DNA of 64,000 nucleotides. Origin: Tribonema minus (taxonomy: Eukaryota > Sar > Xanthophyceae > Tribonematales > Tribonemataceae). Positions 18,801 to 33,800 of the stretch are shown piece after piece. Both the position numbers and the translations under genes were made by a program. The stretch covers positions 186,001-250,000 of the forward strand of contig JAFCMP010000040.1 in NCBI GenBank assembly GCA_017506865.1, in the 5' to 3' direction. The notes beneath the pieces are model-generated. The model saw nothing but the letters and a program-made list of their open reading frames with translations. It was not told the DNA's origin and did no database searches. Positions within the stretch are counted from its first letter, which is position 1, and every line of letters begins with the position of its first letter.

Positions 18801-21800
18801 TTCTTATATGGCTGCAATGTTCTTGTCTTGCAAGGGAACAAAGGGCAGGTTGGGTGTATAGTCCTATCAGTAGTTTGCTGCTCAGGTAGGAAACTGCTGC
18901 CAGCAGATGCTGCATGACACAAGTTCTTGCACACCAACGTTGCTCATTTTGGACTGTTGAGCTGACGCGTGGGCTCACAATCTACTGCATGGTGGCTGCT
19001 GCCCAAATTTAATGTGGAGTCATGTACCCTCCAGCAGCAGCTATGGCTGCATCACATGAACGGGTGGGAGCACTGTGTTCAATAATATGCGGTGCTGAAG
19101 TGGCGTGCGTCGGTGCCTGATTAGACTCCCTATGGTGCCCACATGGGCAGGAGGCATTGACCTTGTCTGAAATAGTGTGTGCTTACGGATGCTTATATCT
19201 TGGTCTTGAACCTATTGGCTGCATCCATGCACTTGCAGGGCGTGAATCAATGGTGCCAGGCCAGGGCTGGGCATGGCAAAGCGGTACGTCAAACCGCTTT
19301 GAGGCGCAATGTTATGTTATGAGTGCTTCCAGACACTTGCAACGCAGCATGGAGAATGTCCGATTATGCTCAAAAGCTGGTGTAGAATACAGTACACCGT
19401 GTATGTATCTGCTGCTTGCCAAGCATGACACTTTTATGGTGGTAACTGAAACCGCCAATTGCACTGGAAGTGATTTGACCTGCGACTGCAACAAGAGCAC
19501 ACTGGAATGCAAATCAGATGCACAATTTGGCATCACCGATACTTCTATTCCACTTCTGGTGACGCGACACACAGCATCACTTGCAACACAATGCTTGAAT
19601 TCTTATTGAGACTTCTCTGAAGCACCATGCTTGCTCACGGACTGTGCCTGCCGGCAGAATCTTGCCAACGGTGCATGTGCCTTACATAGTGTGCTGCATC
19701 TGCTCTTACTTTGCTACCACAGGAAGCAGCAGCCCTGGATGAGGGTGAGGCGGATATGGCTACAGAAGAACGGGCAGCAGAGCAAGAAGGCACAGCAGTC
19801 ATTGGCGCGATAGACCAATTCAGGCATGTGGGACCAAATCCTATTGTGGTATTTACGTGCTCACACGTGTGACTTGTGCAGCCACCGCTGATTGTGATAT
19901 ATAGAGGTAGGTGCTTACACGTGTGACCTGTGCAGGCGCCGCTGCAGCGACTGACAGTATGTGCTGAAGCAATGCATGCGGCCACCTTTGTTCACTGACG
20001 CAGCTGCTGCATGATGACTTGTGATTGCCCTATGGAAAGCTGTTCAACGCATGCAGTTTCCCGTATCAGCGATATGTAGGCATAGGCATTCATTGACATC
20101 TCCTTGTGGTAAGCGCCGACATGTAAGGTGGACCCCACAGCTATGACTGTTACGACAAGTACTGTGAAGTAACGTTCTGCACGTGTGCAGTCGTGCCATA
20201 CAGGGCAATGGGCACCACCACTTGGAGGACACAAATGTTCTGCCATAAGTGTTGCTTCCATTCGAGTCGCGCACTGAATGATGGTCACTCAGTTGACCCC
20301 TGGTCACTCTGAGCAGCCACTGGAAAACTGCGAGTGTGAGGTGCCCCGGACATCAATGCCTAATTGACACACTGATTTGAGCTTCTCATGTGGTCTGCTG
20401 TTGCAGGGACAATGAGCAGCAGAAACTACAAGCACTTCACATGAAGATTAAGAACATGCACCGTGAGTGGGAGGAGGTGAGCTTGCAAACGTACAGCTCA
20501 GCTCAACAGGCAATTCTTCGGGGCTGAGGCTGAGGATAGTGCCTGTCCTGTGTGCAGCAGGAACGGTACGGTCATGGCATGCACATGATCCACAGCAACA
20601 TGATGCGCCAGTACATAGACCCTCCTGCGCACTCGTTGGGTGAACCTGCCTCTGCATTAAAGCAGTGCAGTGGCTCATCAACCAGCCTATGCGGGTTCAT
20701 CGACAACAGTAATCTGCCAGCAAAATCTTTCCATTGCACAGGCAACATATCACGCAACACCCACGTCCTGCTGTGAAGTTGCTGCCCGTGAATGAGAAAT
20801 GAAGTTGGGTTTGGCATCATAAGTGCTGAGCCGTATGATCACCGCAACAGGTACCTCAGGCCAAAACCTTGTTGTTGCCTCCCCCCATGACAACGAGTTG
20901 ACTACACCGCCATGCCATCTTGCACCAACACTCTGAGGCGCGCACACCGCGGTCATTGTCAGCATCATCATGAGCCTGTGTAGGCGTCTCTGATGGAGGC
21001 TGACTGTACTTCTACTTGCCTGCGAGTCGTCCCTGGTGCAACAAAGAAGTACAGGGACAACAATGTATGGGCCACAGGTGCCAATTGGCGTTGCCCATGT
21101 GCTTGCTGATGCTGTAATTGAATTGACGCTTGCATCTAATCACATCCATGCCCGCGCCATGTACTGCTGTACTCAGATGGTGCGCAAAGAGGAAGATGCC
21201 ATCAGGCGCCAGAGAGATGAGCAGCAGTTGCGCACACTCATGGAGATCGAACATGCCAGCGACCGCCTGACACATCTCAAGGAGGAGCACATGTCTCTGC
21301 AAGCTCAGGTGAGCCGCACTTGCGCGCTTTCTGGCAGAGAGGCGGCAGGCCAATCTTATACAGTGTGCCTTGCAAGGTACAGTATGCATACATCTCAAAA
21401 CGTTTTGGTGGTATCACTTTGGGCTGGTTCAGCGTCCATCTTATCAGTGAGCATTCGAACGCAGGACAGGTAGTGTGCACAGATTTTGCTGCAGTCTTCA
21501 GGTTCCAGCAAAGATTGCATCAAGTGCTCGCTGTGCACTGGTTGATGTACTCTAGAGTACGTGGTCCCTCCGTGAAGCATTTGTGCGGCACATGTTCAAC
21601 ATTCCCTGCTGATTCAAATGTCATCACCATGACAAGAGCTCACAAAATGAAATCTGACCGCATACTTGTGCTACTGGAGGGCCTGGACCACAGTCAAGGT
21701 GAAAGCGCTCTGACCTGGTTGAACCTGTTGTTGGAATGCCTGTGCTGCTGATCGATGCCACAGTTGGACCGCGCAATTGCGCGTGCAGCTGTCGAGCCCA

Positions 21801-24800
21801 GCGAAGCCTGCAACCAGTCACTGCAGAGATATGCAAAGAAGGCCACCTACCTCATGGGCGCCATCCGACAACAGCAGCAGTGGGTAAGATTCAGCAATCA
21901 GTCATCGCAGTTGACTTGCATGCGCGCCAAGGTTGAATGCACAGCGTTTATATGTGTGAGCGTCATGAAGTTCTGTTCAGGACTTTGGAGTCACAACATT
22001 TTTGCAGGTAAGCTTCATGAGTACTGTAGAGCATGGGGCTTACATTGCTTACATTGCATGGTCTGACACGTGTGAAGGCATGTATCCTGATGGCAATGGT
22101 AAATTCCGCATGCTTCAAAAGTAGCGTACACCACAGTCATGCTGCATTGGGTGTAGAGCAACTTGGAAACAATGCATTGCACTACCTGCGATGAGCGAGG
22201 TTCAAGTGTGCAAGGCTCTGAAACAACATCATTAAGTTGTCAGTATGCTGCAATGCATGATACGCTTGTCTGTCCCTCATATAAGATGGTGTTACACCTA
22301 CGCCACTACGAGGTCAACACGCAGCCACATGAGCGGAGCACCTGCGTGGGCTAGGCGTTCCATGGCACAAGCAACATATGTGCATTCCAGTGTGTGACAA
22401 CCGCTTGCGCTTTCATGTGCAGTCAGTCGCCTACTACATACTTCAAAGGTCAATCTCATGAATGTTGCTCTGATTGCCAGCGCCGCTGACAACGGCTTGT
22501 CATTGCCCCTGACGAATCGACTCAATGTTTACATCAATCAACAGATTACGGCAGCCCTTGAAGGCGCAGAGGAGGCAGAGGCAGATGGGAAGCGCCTCAA
22601 CGCAGACCTTAAGGTGAATAACTGGCTGCTATACAAGTGCTTGTAGCTGCAATGACATTTGAGCCAGCTGTATTTTTCAATGCCTTTCACTGTCATTTTT
22701 CAGCTAGCCTAGGCTTTTTTCACTGTGTCCTCTCTCCTCTTCAGTGACACGAAGCTGGGGTGAAAATAACTTCAGGGACCCCTTCTCAACATGCCCTGTA
22801 GTGACATAGATGGTGGTTACTTCGTGCATGTTGGTGTCCCATTGCAGTACCTCGGGTTGCGGTGCTGCAGTCGCAGCCCCAGAAGGCACTGCCATGGCCC
22901 GTTGGCGCTTGGCAGAGGTTTTAAAATGGCATGGGCATCGACAACGCACGCGCCTATGACAGAATCTGATGTTCACATGTATGTTAGATCAAGCGATCTA
23001 TCACGTTCATTAAGCGTGCAAGATGCACAACCTCATCATGAGGCCCATCACCTGAGCAACGCCCACCTTATAAATAAATGTTGATCTATTAGCTTGAATG
23101 TTTGCATGCACATCCATGTGCTGAAGACACATTCCTGTGTACTACCACCTGCAGCAGAAGATTGCAACTCACTCCTTCTTGAACGCGGCATGCAATATGT
23201 GGACATAAGTCATTTGGGTACGTGTGCTCTTCAAACGACATGGATGTCACCTGCCGTAGCATAACACAGGTATTGATTCCACTGTTCGCAGGTGCTCGCT
23301 GAAATGGAGCGAGCTGCCCTAGCAGCTCATCACCAGCATCAGCAACAAGTGAGTGCAGGCTAAGTCAGAAACTCACATAATGACTATCATGATGTGAAGT
23401 ACGTTTCAGTCAAGTGCTTGTGCCATCTCGATGCAGGCACATACTGCATGTTCATGTGATGCACGCACTGCCTTACTGTGTAAACTGCATGCAGCACCAT
23501 AATGAACCAACGTCCTCCGCACTACATACCAAAGCGCTGTAGTACCTTTGCAGGTCATGCACACTGTTCTGTGCAGGTTGTTAACATGACAAGATCAGTT
23601 GGCTTTGGCTGCTTTGCAGCCACGGAACTGCGCATTGAGGCGCAAACCATATATCGCTGAGCATGAGGTTACTTACGGTCTACAACATGAACAGGGCAAA
23701 CAGCAATCTGGGGGGCTGCAAGCACTCACCATGCTGGCAGGACTCAAGAGGCAGCTAGAGCGGGAGATGAAGACTTTGGCAGTGGCAGATGAGATGGCCT
23801 CACGTCAAAGACCTCTACTGCTGGCGGAGCAGGTATTTACTTGATCCGGCACGACTTTTTGACATTGACAGCTGATTGTACTGATGTATCACTAGTGGTA
23901 GCAAGGGCAGGCACGGGATGAAGGATGCATCTGATGTGTGGTCCGGGGTAATACAGCATGCAGGTGTATATATGCATGTGCAAATGCTAGCAGGTTCAGA
24001 TTTACCTTCAGCAAGGGCAGGCAAGGGTCGCAGGATGGGTCGAACGTGTGATGAGTGGTGATGCAGCATGCAGGTCTACTGGCATGCAATGGTCAGAGTC
24101 AGCTGTGGCTGAGCTTAAACAAATCTCCAGTGTACCAGCAATCGAGCTCCTCAAAATAGCCACAAGCAAAGCTGTTCGGAGCAGGCTGCTGCTGCATGAA
24201 ACAAAGTGCCCGCCAGCATGGTACGCTGCATGGCTGCATGACTTGACTTTCGGGCATCACCATGCTCATCTGGACCGTCACCGTGACGCATACATGTGCA
24301 GTGGGGCACTGCTCTCGTACCATACTTATCTGGTGATGGCAGGTTGGCTATACTGCAATACTTGCGCAATCGCCAAGTGGTGGTCAAATGTGTGGGCCAG
24401 ATGCTCTCATCTCAAGGTAGGTGTACCTGCCCATGGCTTGCATGTGTGTGCATCCAGCTTCTCAGTTGACTTTAGTACAGTGCTGATGAGTGATGGTGGA
24501 TCCCTCTTGCGACAAGGAAGCTAGCATGACACGTCATCTACAAGCAGATGCTCATTGTGGCTTCTGACGCCATATTCGTTGCAGGAGCAACTACTGCGTG
24601 ATGTGCAGGCAGGCAATGCAGCCAAACACGCCAGGGAGCAGCTGGAGGCAAGCGCTGCAAGGCGTGTGGCTGAAGTTGAAGAGCAGAGTGCGGCGCTGGC
24701 TGCCGCAGCTGAGGCGGCCGCAGCTCAGGTACACACTCAATGCCTATCAGGGCAAATGGAGTACCATTTTGTTGCCCGAGTTGTTGGCAACGCTTGAAGC

Positions 24801-27800
24801 TCACAACGTGTGTTCATCACACTGCGTGATTTGAAATGGCATGATGTGGTGCAAATGTTGCAGCCCTGCAAGACAGTATGCACAAGTGCATGTGGAGCCT
24901 GACCCCGGCTGCATTGGTTCAATTGATGCAGCTTGCGGAGCTGCAGCCCAAGCTGCTGGCGCTGTTTGCTCAGCACATGTATGCAGAACCAGAGCACACC
25001 AGCAGCAGCAGCAGCGACGACAGTGGCTCCGGCACAGACTCTGAGGATCTCAGCGACGACGGTACCAGACGACTCAACAGGCACGTTTCTGTATGATGCA
25101 TGTACTGGTGACTTGAGAGCGCATGCCACATGATGAGCGGTGGCCTGAATCACTGTGAGCGCATGAGCTAAATGAAGTGATACCTACACGCGTGTGTCGT
25201 CACTTGGCACCAGTTCGTGCCAAGTTATTGAGAAGCTGTGTTCACGCAAGAGCTATCAGATCCAAATATTTGCCTTCATGACACCAATGCCAAAAGTGAG
25301 GTGGGACCCACCTGCACCTGCCAAACCCTGATTGACAACCCGGAACATTGGAAACTTCGCACTGAAGATGACATTGGTTTTGTATCATAGATCTCAATGT
25401 GCATAGTAGCCGTCTAGCAACGATGCGACAGGCATCCGTCAGAGGTGTGGCTGCAATGCTGAGTGCGACAACAATATTACATGTCAGCTGCTCAGATGCT
25501 GACAGTTCTGCATGGGGCATGCATGACGTGTGCTGATTAGGCACTGAATGCGTGTTGAGCATCCTTGCTGTAGACAGATATGCACCAAACATTAGACAAC
25601 CCACTGATTGATGGGCGATGAACTACCACCTTCTCCCATATTTGCAGCTCGGTTTCGCATGCCGCCAACAATCTTGAGCTCAAGACCCTGGAGCTGAGTT
25701 GGCAAAAGCTGCAGCGACAGCTTACATTAGCACAAGCCAGCAAATTGCGGGTGAGAGTCTTGGTCACATGGGACAATCTGCAAGTCGTGCACTCAGCGGA
25801 TGAAAGTGCGATGGTAGCATGCGCCCGGGCAAACAAATCAGCGCTTACTGGTGCCTCTGATTCATTGCCTCTGAAAGCTGGTGCTGCACTGCTGCTTTGC
25901 TTTGAGCAGCATACTCCATGTAGATGAGAAATGTTGCACTGAAACGCTCCATGACGACGGCTCACCGCTGCCAGAGTAACACCTTCATCACAACAAGGGA
26001 TGTGTGCTGCAGGTGCAAGGAGTACTGTGCAACTGGGTGACATGGAAATGTCCATGCTTGAGCTGTCCTATTCTTGACTGACTTGTGGCATATTTTGATG
26101 TTGATGTTGCCCCTTTCCCACAGGACAGCAGCAGCATATTCACAGAACAAGAGGCGGCGGCTAGATCTGTGTGCTCGAATTTGATAGCAGAATCAGCTTT
26201 GCAGGGAGCTGCAACGAACTCACTTGGTGGGTTTAATGGTCACAACCAGCTACAGTACACATAAAATATGCTCCATCTGCTATGATAAGCACTCAAGGAC
26301 CTTGTCCCAAAGTCATGCCATCACTGTTCAGTGACATCACCAGCTCGGCAGGATCTATTCAAGGAGCATCATACTGCCACATGCCCTCAACCGACTTTGA
26401 CACAGTCATTGTGCTGTGGCCGCAAAAGCCTACAGCAGCATTTGACGCAGAGCATGTTTTGGTGCCTAGCATATGTGCCTGGTGAACATGATGCATACGT
26501 ACGCAGTACCATAGATATGCTCGCGCATTTCCCTGCGCAAATTGTGTGAGCATATCGGTCAGCTCGTGAGTCGGCATCAACGTCATTGCTGTACGAGCAG
26601 CGTTTAGAGTACTTTGCCGATCATGGCTACTGTATGCCAATAACTATGGCTGTCCAGTCGGATAGACTACGTATGCATTCAAGCTCAACGTCCTGGACCT
26701 GCTGACAACTGCAGTTCCAGCGTCACGCTGTAAGCATTGGGTACATACCACAAAGAGTTGAAACATGTCACCTGAGAGTGCTGTCTGTTCCCATTTGGCT
26801 GGTCTCATGACAACCCTATTCACGCCCCGTATCTCTCATTGACATCATCATCAGGTGCTGGTGCGGCCGATACACCTGCACCAGAAGCACAAAGACGCGA
26901 GCAGCTGGCTGCTGGCCTGCAAGAGGGTGCACTTCGCGTTGCCGCTTTGCACAGAGCTGCTGTGGCAGCGGCAGCGCCAGCAACCACTGCTGCGGCCACA
27001 GACTTGATGAACTTAATCAGGGGCACCAGCAGCACCAGGGCAGCGCTTTCTGAGCCCCTTCAGGTAATCTCGCAAGAGATGCAGGGTTTCATGATAGAGT
27101 TGAAAACATTTGCTGACTTGTCGGCTGGCTAGCTTCTGGTTCTGTGTCTGCGAGAGCATTGTCTGTGTGAGACCCAGTAGAGTCTGCTTAAGAGATACCA
27201 CGCAGCTCCACTCTCTCCCTTCATATGTCACCTTGCTGAAGACTCAGGGTATTTGCCTCTACTTCCAGTAGAAGACGCCAACGCCTGCATGTTGCCTGTC
27301 TGTGGTCATGTTTGCGTAGCATGCAAGTGCAAATGCCGCTCAGATACCGCTCAGGCACAGTCGCAGTGGTGCATGCTGCCTCTGCTGCTGCCTCATGCAA
27401 CACTGCTTTGACAGCTGTCACTACATATTCTAATGCAATTGTGATCCGATGACCATCATGTCGTAACACGTCCCACTAGCATTGCACCTCGGCAATAACT
27501 GCTTTGTACTTTGTCTCGATGCGCTCATTGTCGTATTCACTGGGACGTCACCGCAATATGAAGCTCAATGCGCCAGAACACAAGTGGCATCAACAAGCAA
27601 AAGGCTGTGTTCAGCAAGAGGGGTACTGTGGATTCATCATGCGTGAACCGCTGATCGTCCTGTGTCGAGTCCATGCAGTTGACCTGATTGTCTTACCTGC
27701 TGTACACACTATGCAGGCTCCTGTGCCGCTGCTGGACAGCGCCATCAGGGCATTAAGTGGTGCAGCTGCATGGAAGCTGCTGCACGTAGCACATAAAGCT

Positions 27801-30800
27801 GGAACTTTATCTGATGCGGAAGTGGCGTCAGTCAAAACACAAGTGCTGTGGCAGGTGAGAGGCAGTGGATTTGCTGCCTGCCTTCACAAAACCGGCCCTG
27901 GCTTGCTACAGCAGCTGGCTGACGTACAGAGGTCCTGATCGCATTGCATGTACTTGGAGACACATATATGAGCGCGTCATAACTGGACATTCATCAAATA
28001 TCCACCGGGTCGACGCAGCTGTGGATCAGTGCTACAGTAGTTGTCCAACATGCAGGTTACTCTGCGTGCGGTGCTCATCTCATGCCAATCGTAGTTACAG
28101 CAGTAGTTGATGTGCTTAGCTGCCTGCTGTGGGTCACTGCCCAATGACACTGTTATATACGCCAAGCGACAAGGCCAGACACACGCGCCACAAGGTGGCT
28201 TCAGGCATCTGCATTATGTTGTCTTGACCGCTTGCAAAATATACTTCCATGTACATGGGCGTGTTTGCAAGCAGCGTAGGAGCTGCTGCCACACTTGAAC
28301 AAATAAAAACCTTGCAACACACCAACATGTGTCAATGCATGCATCTGCCCTCTACTAACGGCACCGAGGCACATTGCTCACAGTTTCAGGCTGGTAAGAG
28401 GCCACAGACCGACGTCAACAGCTGGCATGAGATGATTGACATGTATGAGTGTTACTCTTGCTTATGCAGGGACAAGAACTCTCAAGGGACAACTGCCAGT
28501 TGGTACACGATCTGGACACAGCTCTTGGAGAGGCCATGACTGGTCCACGCAGTCAACAGGGCAGTCCTGCGGCAGTTCCTCTGATACACACGGGACACTT
28601 GGGAAGAGTTGCTGTGGAGTACCAGGCTGCATCCATGGCTGTGCAGGTGATGCAAGCCATTGCAAAGGCTGTGCAGGTGATGCAAGCCATTGCAAGTCTC
28701 ACAAGTGCATGACAACTTTATGTTTTTGCCGTCCACACTGGTGGCAATTGAGCTATCCGTGTGTTGCACCCACAACATGACATGACATGACATGACATGA
28801 CATGCTACAGCCTACCCCTTGCAGCCAATCAACGGCACCGCTTGCACAGCAGGAACTAAACGCATGTCTAACGAGTGTGTTTGAGGCAGCCGCTGGCACT
28901 GCCTTGGCACAGTAGTGCAGTGACAGAGGCATCAAGTCTGCAGCACCACATTGGCATTTTGTGAGTGCAGGACCACATTGTCATGCAGCACGTTGGTGGT
29001 ATTCATCCACAATGAGGCTAGCAGACAATATATCATGCAGGGTCGCATCTGTGGTGCCATAGCACACACATCACTCATTGCATTGTTGTCTGTACCTTGT
29101 CACAGGGCTTCATGCATGTGGCAGGCTGCAACATGATGATGCAGGCACTGCATGTAAGTGTTCGCCTTGATTTGTTGACACAAGCGCAAAACAATGCTGC
29201 TACTGCCGACAAGTTGTCTCGAATTTTGATGTAAAACATGAACAAATGAATGCCATTTATATTACTCTTATAGTGAGTTCAGCGCAGTCTGTCACGTGCA
29301 GGCAAGCAGTCTGGCATCTGCAAGGGGCAATGAACTTCGGGGCATTATTACTGTTTGCAGCAAGCTGCTGTTGCCCCAATAAGTCCATGAGCATCAGGTC
29401 CATGAGCAGCGGAAGGTACGTAACACCTGCATGCAGCAGGCAGAATTTACAGCATAAAACTTTTGGCGAGTCAGTGATAAAGTCCAATACTTTGGTTTTG
29501 CCATTTCGTGGTGCACCATATCCAGCCAATTGAGTTCCTGCTGGAGCTGGAAACACGCGCATATCTATTGGGGGACTGCAGCATCATTGCAATGGCTCTG
29601 TGCCTATCCTGTCTGTTCGTTGCACCCATGACTCAAACACATGCTTGTGCATTGATGAAGATGCTCACAACTGCATCATCAACAACATACATGAAAATGG
29701 TGTGCACTGATAAAGATGCTCACAAGTGCCATCAACATGCATCAAAAGGGCACTTCCTCCACCTCTGTCATATGTGGGCTGCATCATTACTGTCCTGCAA
29801 GCATTTCATGGTGCATCGTCTGAGGCACTTAGTATCACTTTCAGCTGTGAGGGTTGAACTAAGCAATTGCCGTTGCGTGTACCTCATGTTTGTGTTTGTG
29901 GAGGTTCAGGTGACCAGGTGTTCAGCCGACAACGACAAAGCCGCAACCAGCATCATGCACGAGGGCGCAGCAGAAGCCATGCGCCAGGTGGTCACTATGG
30001 CCTGTACTGGTCACGGGCTGACTGGCGCAGCAGCACTGCTGTGTGCCGTCACGCTGGGCCAGCTCTGCATCAACTCACGCACAGAGGTGGGTTGAGTGCT
30101 TTCTCAACTTTTCGCGCGCACCACCACAGTAGAGAGACTACTGTCACTGTGAGACCACCGCCACAGCATTGTCTCTCTGTAAACCCTGTCCTGGTCAACA
30201 ATCTTTTCAAGGCGGAACCTTGCACATGTACAGCTACACTTTGTGTAGATTGTGCAGATCCATGCATGTGCAATCTCGTATTCATTATCATTTATGAAAA
30301 AGGATTGCACAGCTTGCCTAAAAGTTTGCAGGGGCATCATCGCCACAAACCATGCAGGGCTCTTCAGCATGTGTGCAACTCAATCCGTAACAGCAAACCG
30401 AAAGCACAAGTATTTACCTCATTCTCTGTTGTTTGCCGTGGTCTTTCCTAAGTTGACTTTGATGAGTGGGGATGTAATGCCCTGACTGAAGTAACTGTGA
30501 CGAGTGGGGATATCTGTTGCCCGTGCATTTGTTTGTGGATACGCAAGAAGGAACCTGTTGTCATGCTAGTTTACGAGTTGATATTGGTGCGCATTTACTT
30601 TTGTGCGTGTATGCTGCACTAGCAGCACTCATCTATGCCATCGTATTGCCGCAAATGCAAGTCGTCACAAGCAAGACCGATGATGGATGTAAGATAGCTG
30701 CTTGGTAGGAGCGGGCAGGTGGCCAGTGCTTGCTCCACTGAAAGATGAGGTAGCACAAGCCTCATCACACCAAGACTGCTGACCTGATTGTTTCTTAACC

Positions 30801-33800
30801 TGTACAGGTGACAAGTGCTGCACCACCAGAATGGCAACTGCCTTCAGCGCTCCACAAGGTTGTGATGGCAGCCGCAGCAGCAGCTGCTACACCCGCTCAG
30901 CGTCAGCAGCAGCAAGACCAATCCGTGACATCAGCACCCGGAGTCGGCAACTCTGAAAGAGGACAAGGGAGACAAGAAGTCAGTACACCCCAGATTGCTG
31001 AGAGCCGGCCAACTGCACAGCTGCTCACTGGCGGCATGCGTTCTGTGTTGTTGGCTGTGGCCGCACTGTGTGACCTGCGCAGGTACGTCACCCATAGCGG
31101 GATCGTTATTTATGACATGGTTGCTTGATGCGGAAATAAGCATGCTGAAGCTCTGGTCCGCTGTTGTCATTTAAATTGCACCTACCTCTTTCAAAAATGC
31201 TCTACACATGAAATGCAAGACAGCCAAAGTTCAGTGACCATTGGTGCTAACAAATAGCAGTTGAGCAAGATCATCGTGCATTAGGTAGCGTCTTGTATGC
31301 TGCGGTGCTACTTTTGAAAAGGCAAATCAAGTCGTATAAGGCAGACATGCCTTTTGAGTGCTCTGTATGTCTGCGGGAGATTGAGCAATGCGTATTCAAG
31401 TGGTATCTGCCATACAAACCCAATGGGGCAAATGATTGTTGGCGTCTATGATTAAAGCATCAACTGTATGTCCTTGCGTGGATCGGTGTTTTATCTCGAA
31501 GGGATAATTCAGGCAGGTGGTATTAACTCCCCCATACTACCCATCTATCGTGGAGCGCCTATGCCAACACAAAGCCCGACTCCTGATTCTCTCTGCACTT
31601 GACCTTATGTCTATGGTCATCTGCAAGTCCAAGATCGCAGCAAGCTGACATTGAGATGCTTCAAGATGTACCCCAGATGAAAGGGTATGTCAACTTGGGG
31701 CCTCTCTTTGTACCATAACCACATATTGGGGTGCAACTTGTGCTTTCATGTGTACAAGCACCACAATGGCAGAAAGGTGGATCACAACATCACGTCGCGT
31801 CCTGACAAACACTTCTCCAGCGTAAGAGGCAATGTTCTTACCACACTGTTGCATTGCTGTTGCTGTACTTCCTCCACAGCGGGTTCCACTCAGTCATGGA
31901 CACTGATGCAGCAGCACAGCTTGCTCAACAGATGGTGAAAGTGCTTGTGACCTTCGAGCAAGACTCTGCCTCCCCAGCTCCATCCCTACGAGCCAGCTTA
32001 TTGACATCATCACTGTCATCAGTGACAGCATGGCTCAACAAGCTACGGGGCTTGACGGCAGCAGCACGTAATTTCATTTTGCAGTGTGATGCAAAGCCGT
32101 CACTGCAGCCATGCAAATTGGCAGTCATGGAGGCACTTCTCCACCTGCATGGCCTTACAACAAGCAGCTCCGGCCCTACTGAGCAGCTGGTGCAACTCTA
32201 CTTGACGGCACAAGTAAGTGGTATGTCCTGATTTTGTATGCAACGTTGAAGTAAGTATATGTCACCTGAAAACAGTGTTTTCCGTTCACGAATGTCCTGA
32301 ACGTCTGCCGTGTGGCGTTGTTTTGAATCAGCTACAACGACAACTCTGACATCACACCATATTGCACCCTTCACCTGTGAGCATATACCAGCAAGTGTAC
32401 TGTAACATGTGGCTTTTTCACACGCAGGCGTATCCTCTGATTTTCTTTGCCGCAATAGCGATATTTGTGTTGCTCATGCTCACAAGGTCTTGATGCCGAT
32501 GAGGTGCCTAATCTTGTGTTGATCAGCCACGGCCATGTAACGTTCCTTGCGGCAACTGCCGTTGGCTCCTTCACAGGCAGAAGTTGATACGCGCGCATGC
32601 GTGTCTCTTGCGACATAAGCCACAGGTGGAGCCAGAGAGCATGGTGGACATGGTGGAAATGCCAGCTGCCCGTCTCAGGCCGGGCACCTCACCAGACTCC
32701 AATCTGTTCCACTCCCGGAGCTTTGAACCGGGGCGTGAAGAGCACGGCATCAACACTTCACAGAGGGAGCACACATGCATGTATCGGGCATCGGACAGCA
32801 GCGACAACCCATACAGGAGGTCTCGCCCCAGCGCCAGTGGAGCGATCAGCAGTGACTTCAGCGATTCAACTCCAAGGGACTCGTGGGAGACAACCTACAG
32901 TCAAACAACGGGTTCGATGGTGGATGTTGCGTCAAGTCCCAGAGAGTCAAAGGTCGTGAGTGGCGCCAGCAGGGCCAGCTCATGTAGTGACGCAGGCGGC
33001 CAGCGTGCAAACAACAGTCAGTTGCGTGCTGCAGTAGCTGTGGCGGTAGCAGCAACTGGTGGGGCTTTGTTGAGGCCACACAGGCCTCTTGCCCCTGCAT
33101 TGACTATCAGCACACCTGCAATGGTGCCAGTGGACAATACGACTAGCTCTGGCTTTCAGCCGGAAACCTCATGTGGAGGCAGTCAAGTAGGAAGTGGGCC
33201 AGGTACAGGGTGTGAAAGCAGTCGACCCGGCAGTGCCAGCTTACAAGGGCGCCTGAGTGCTGCCATGTCAAGGCAAGGCAGCAACAGTGGTTTGGCCACT
33301 GCCTGCGATCATCCAGCAATGGCTAGTCAAGCAGCAGACAGCAGCAGAGTGAAGTCGGAAGATGTAGCAGCTGCGGCGGCAGCAGTGGCAATGCTGCTTG
33401 GAAATACCCGCCGCAGTGGTTACCATAAAGGGGGGGTCAGTCAACATCAGATGGTTTCCACGCCGCAGGTGACCGGTGACCCAGTGGCGGCGCCCTCATG
33501 CAGACAACGCTCAACGCCGCAGGCGGCATCCCCGAGAGCAAGCACAGTCCTCCGACCGGCTTCTCCTAGAGGCAGCACCATAGTAAGGGGCAGCTTCGCA
33601 TCTGCTGCTTCAGCAACCTCACTCGTGGCATCTCATACGCCAAGTAGCACTTCTCGCGTGCGTGATGATGAGGGCATGAGCGGATGCGGACATTCCCCGC
33701 GTGCGAGTTCCAGTCCTCAGGTGCTGTCTCCCAGGAACAGTGCAAGCGTGCTTGCACTAGAACTCTCAACGAAAGGGTGTGCACCTGGGCTGGGGGCAGC

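Noticed and set aside
20552..20640. Extra exon QERYGHGMHMIHSNMMRQ in the large gene
   Set aside because: It has a good acceptor but no donor that keeps phase into 21177.
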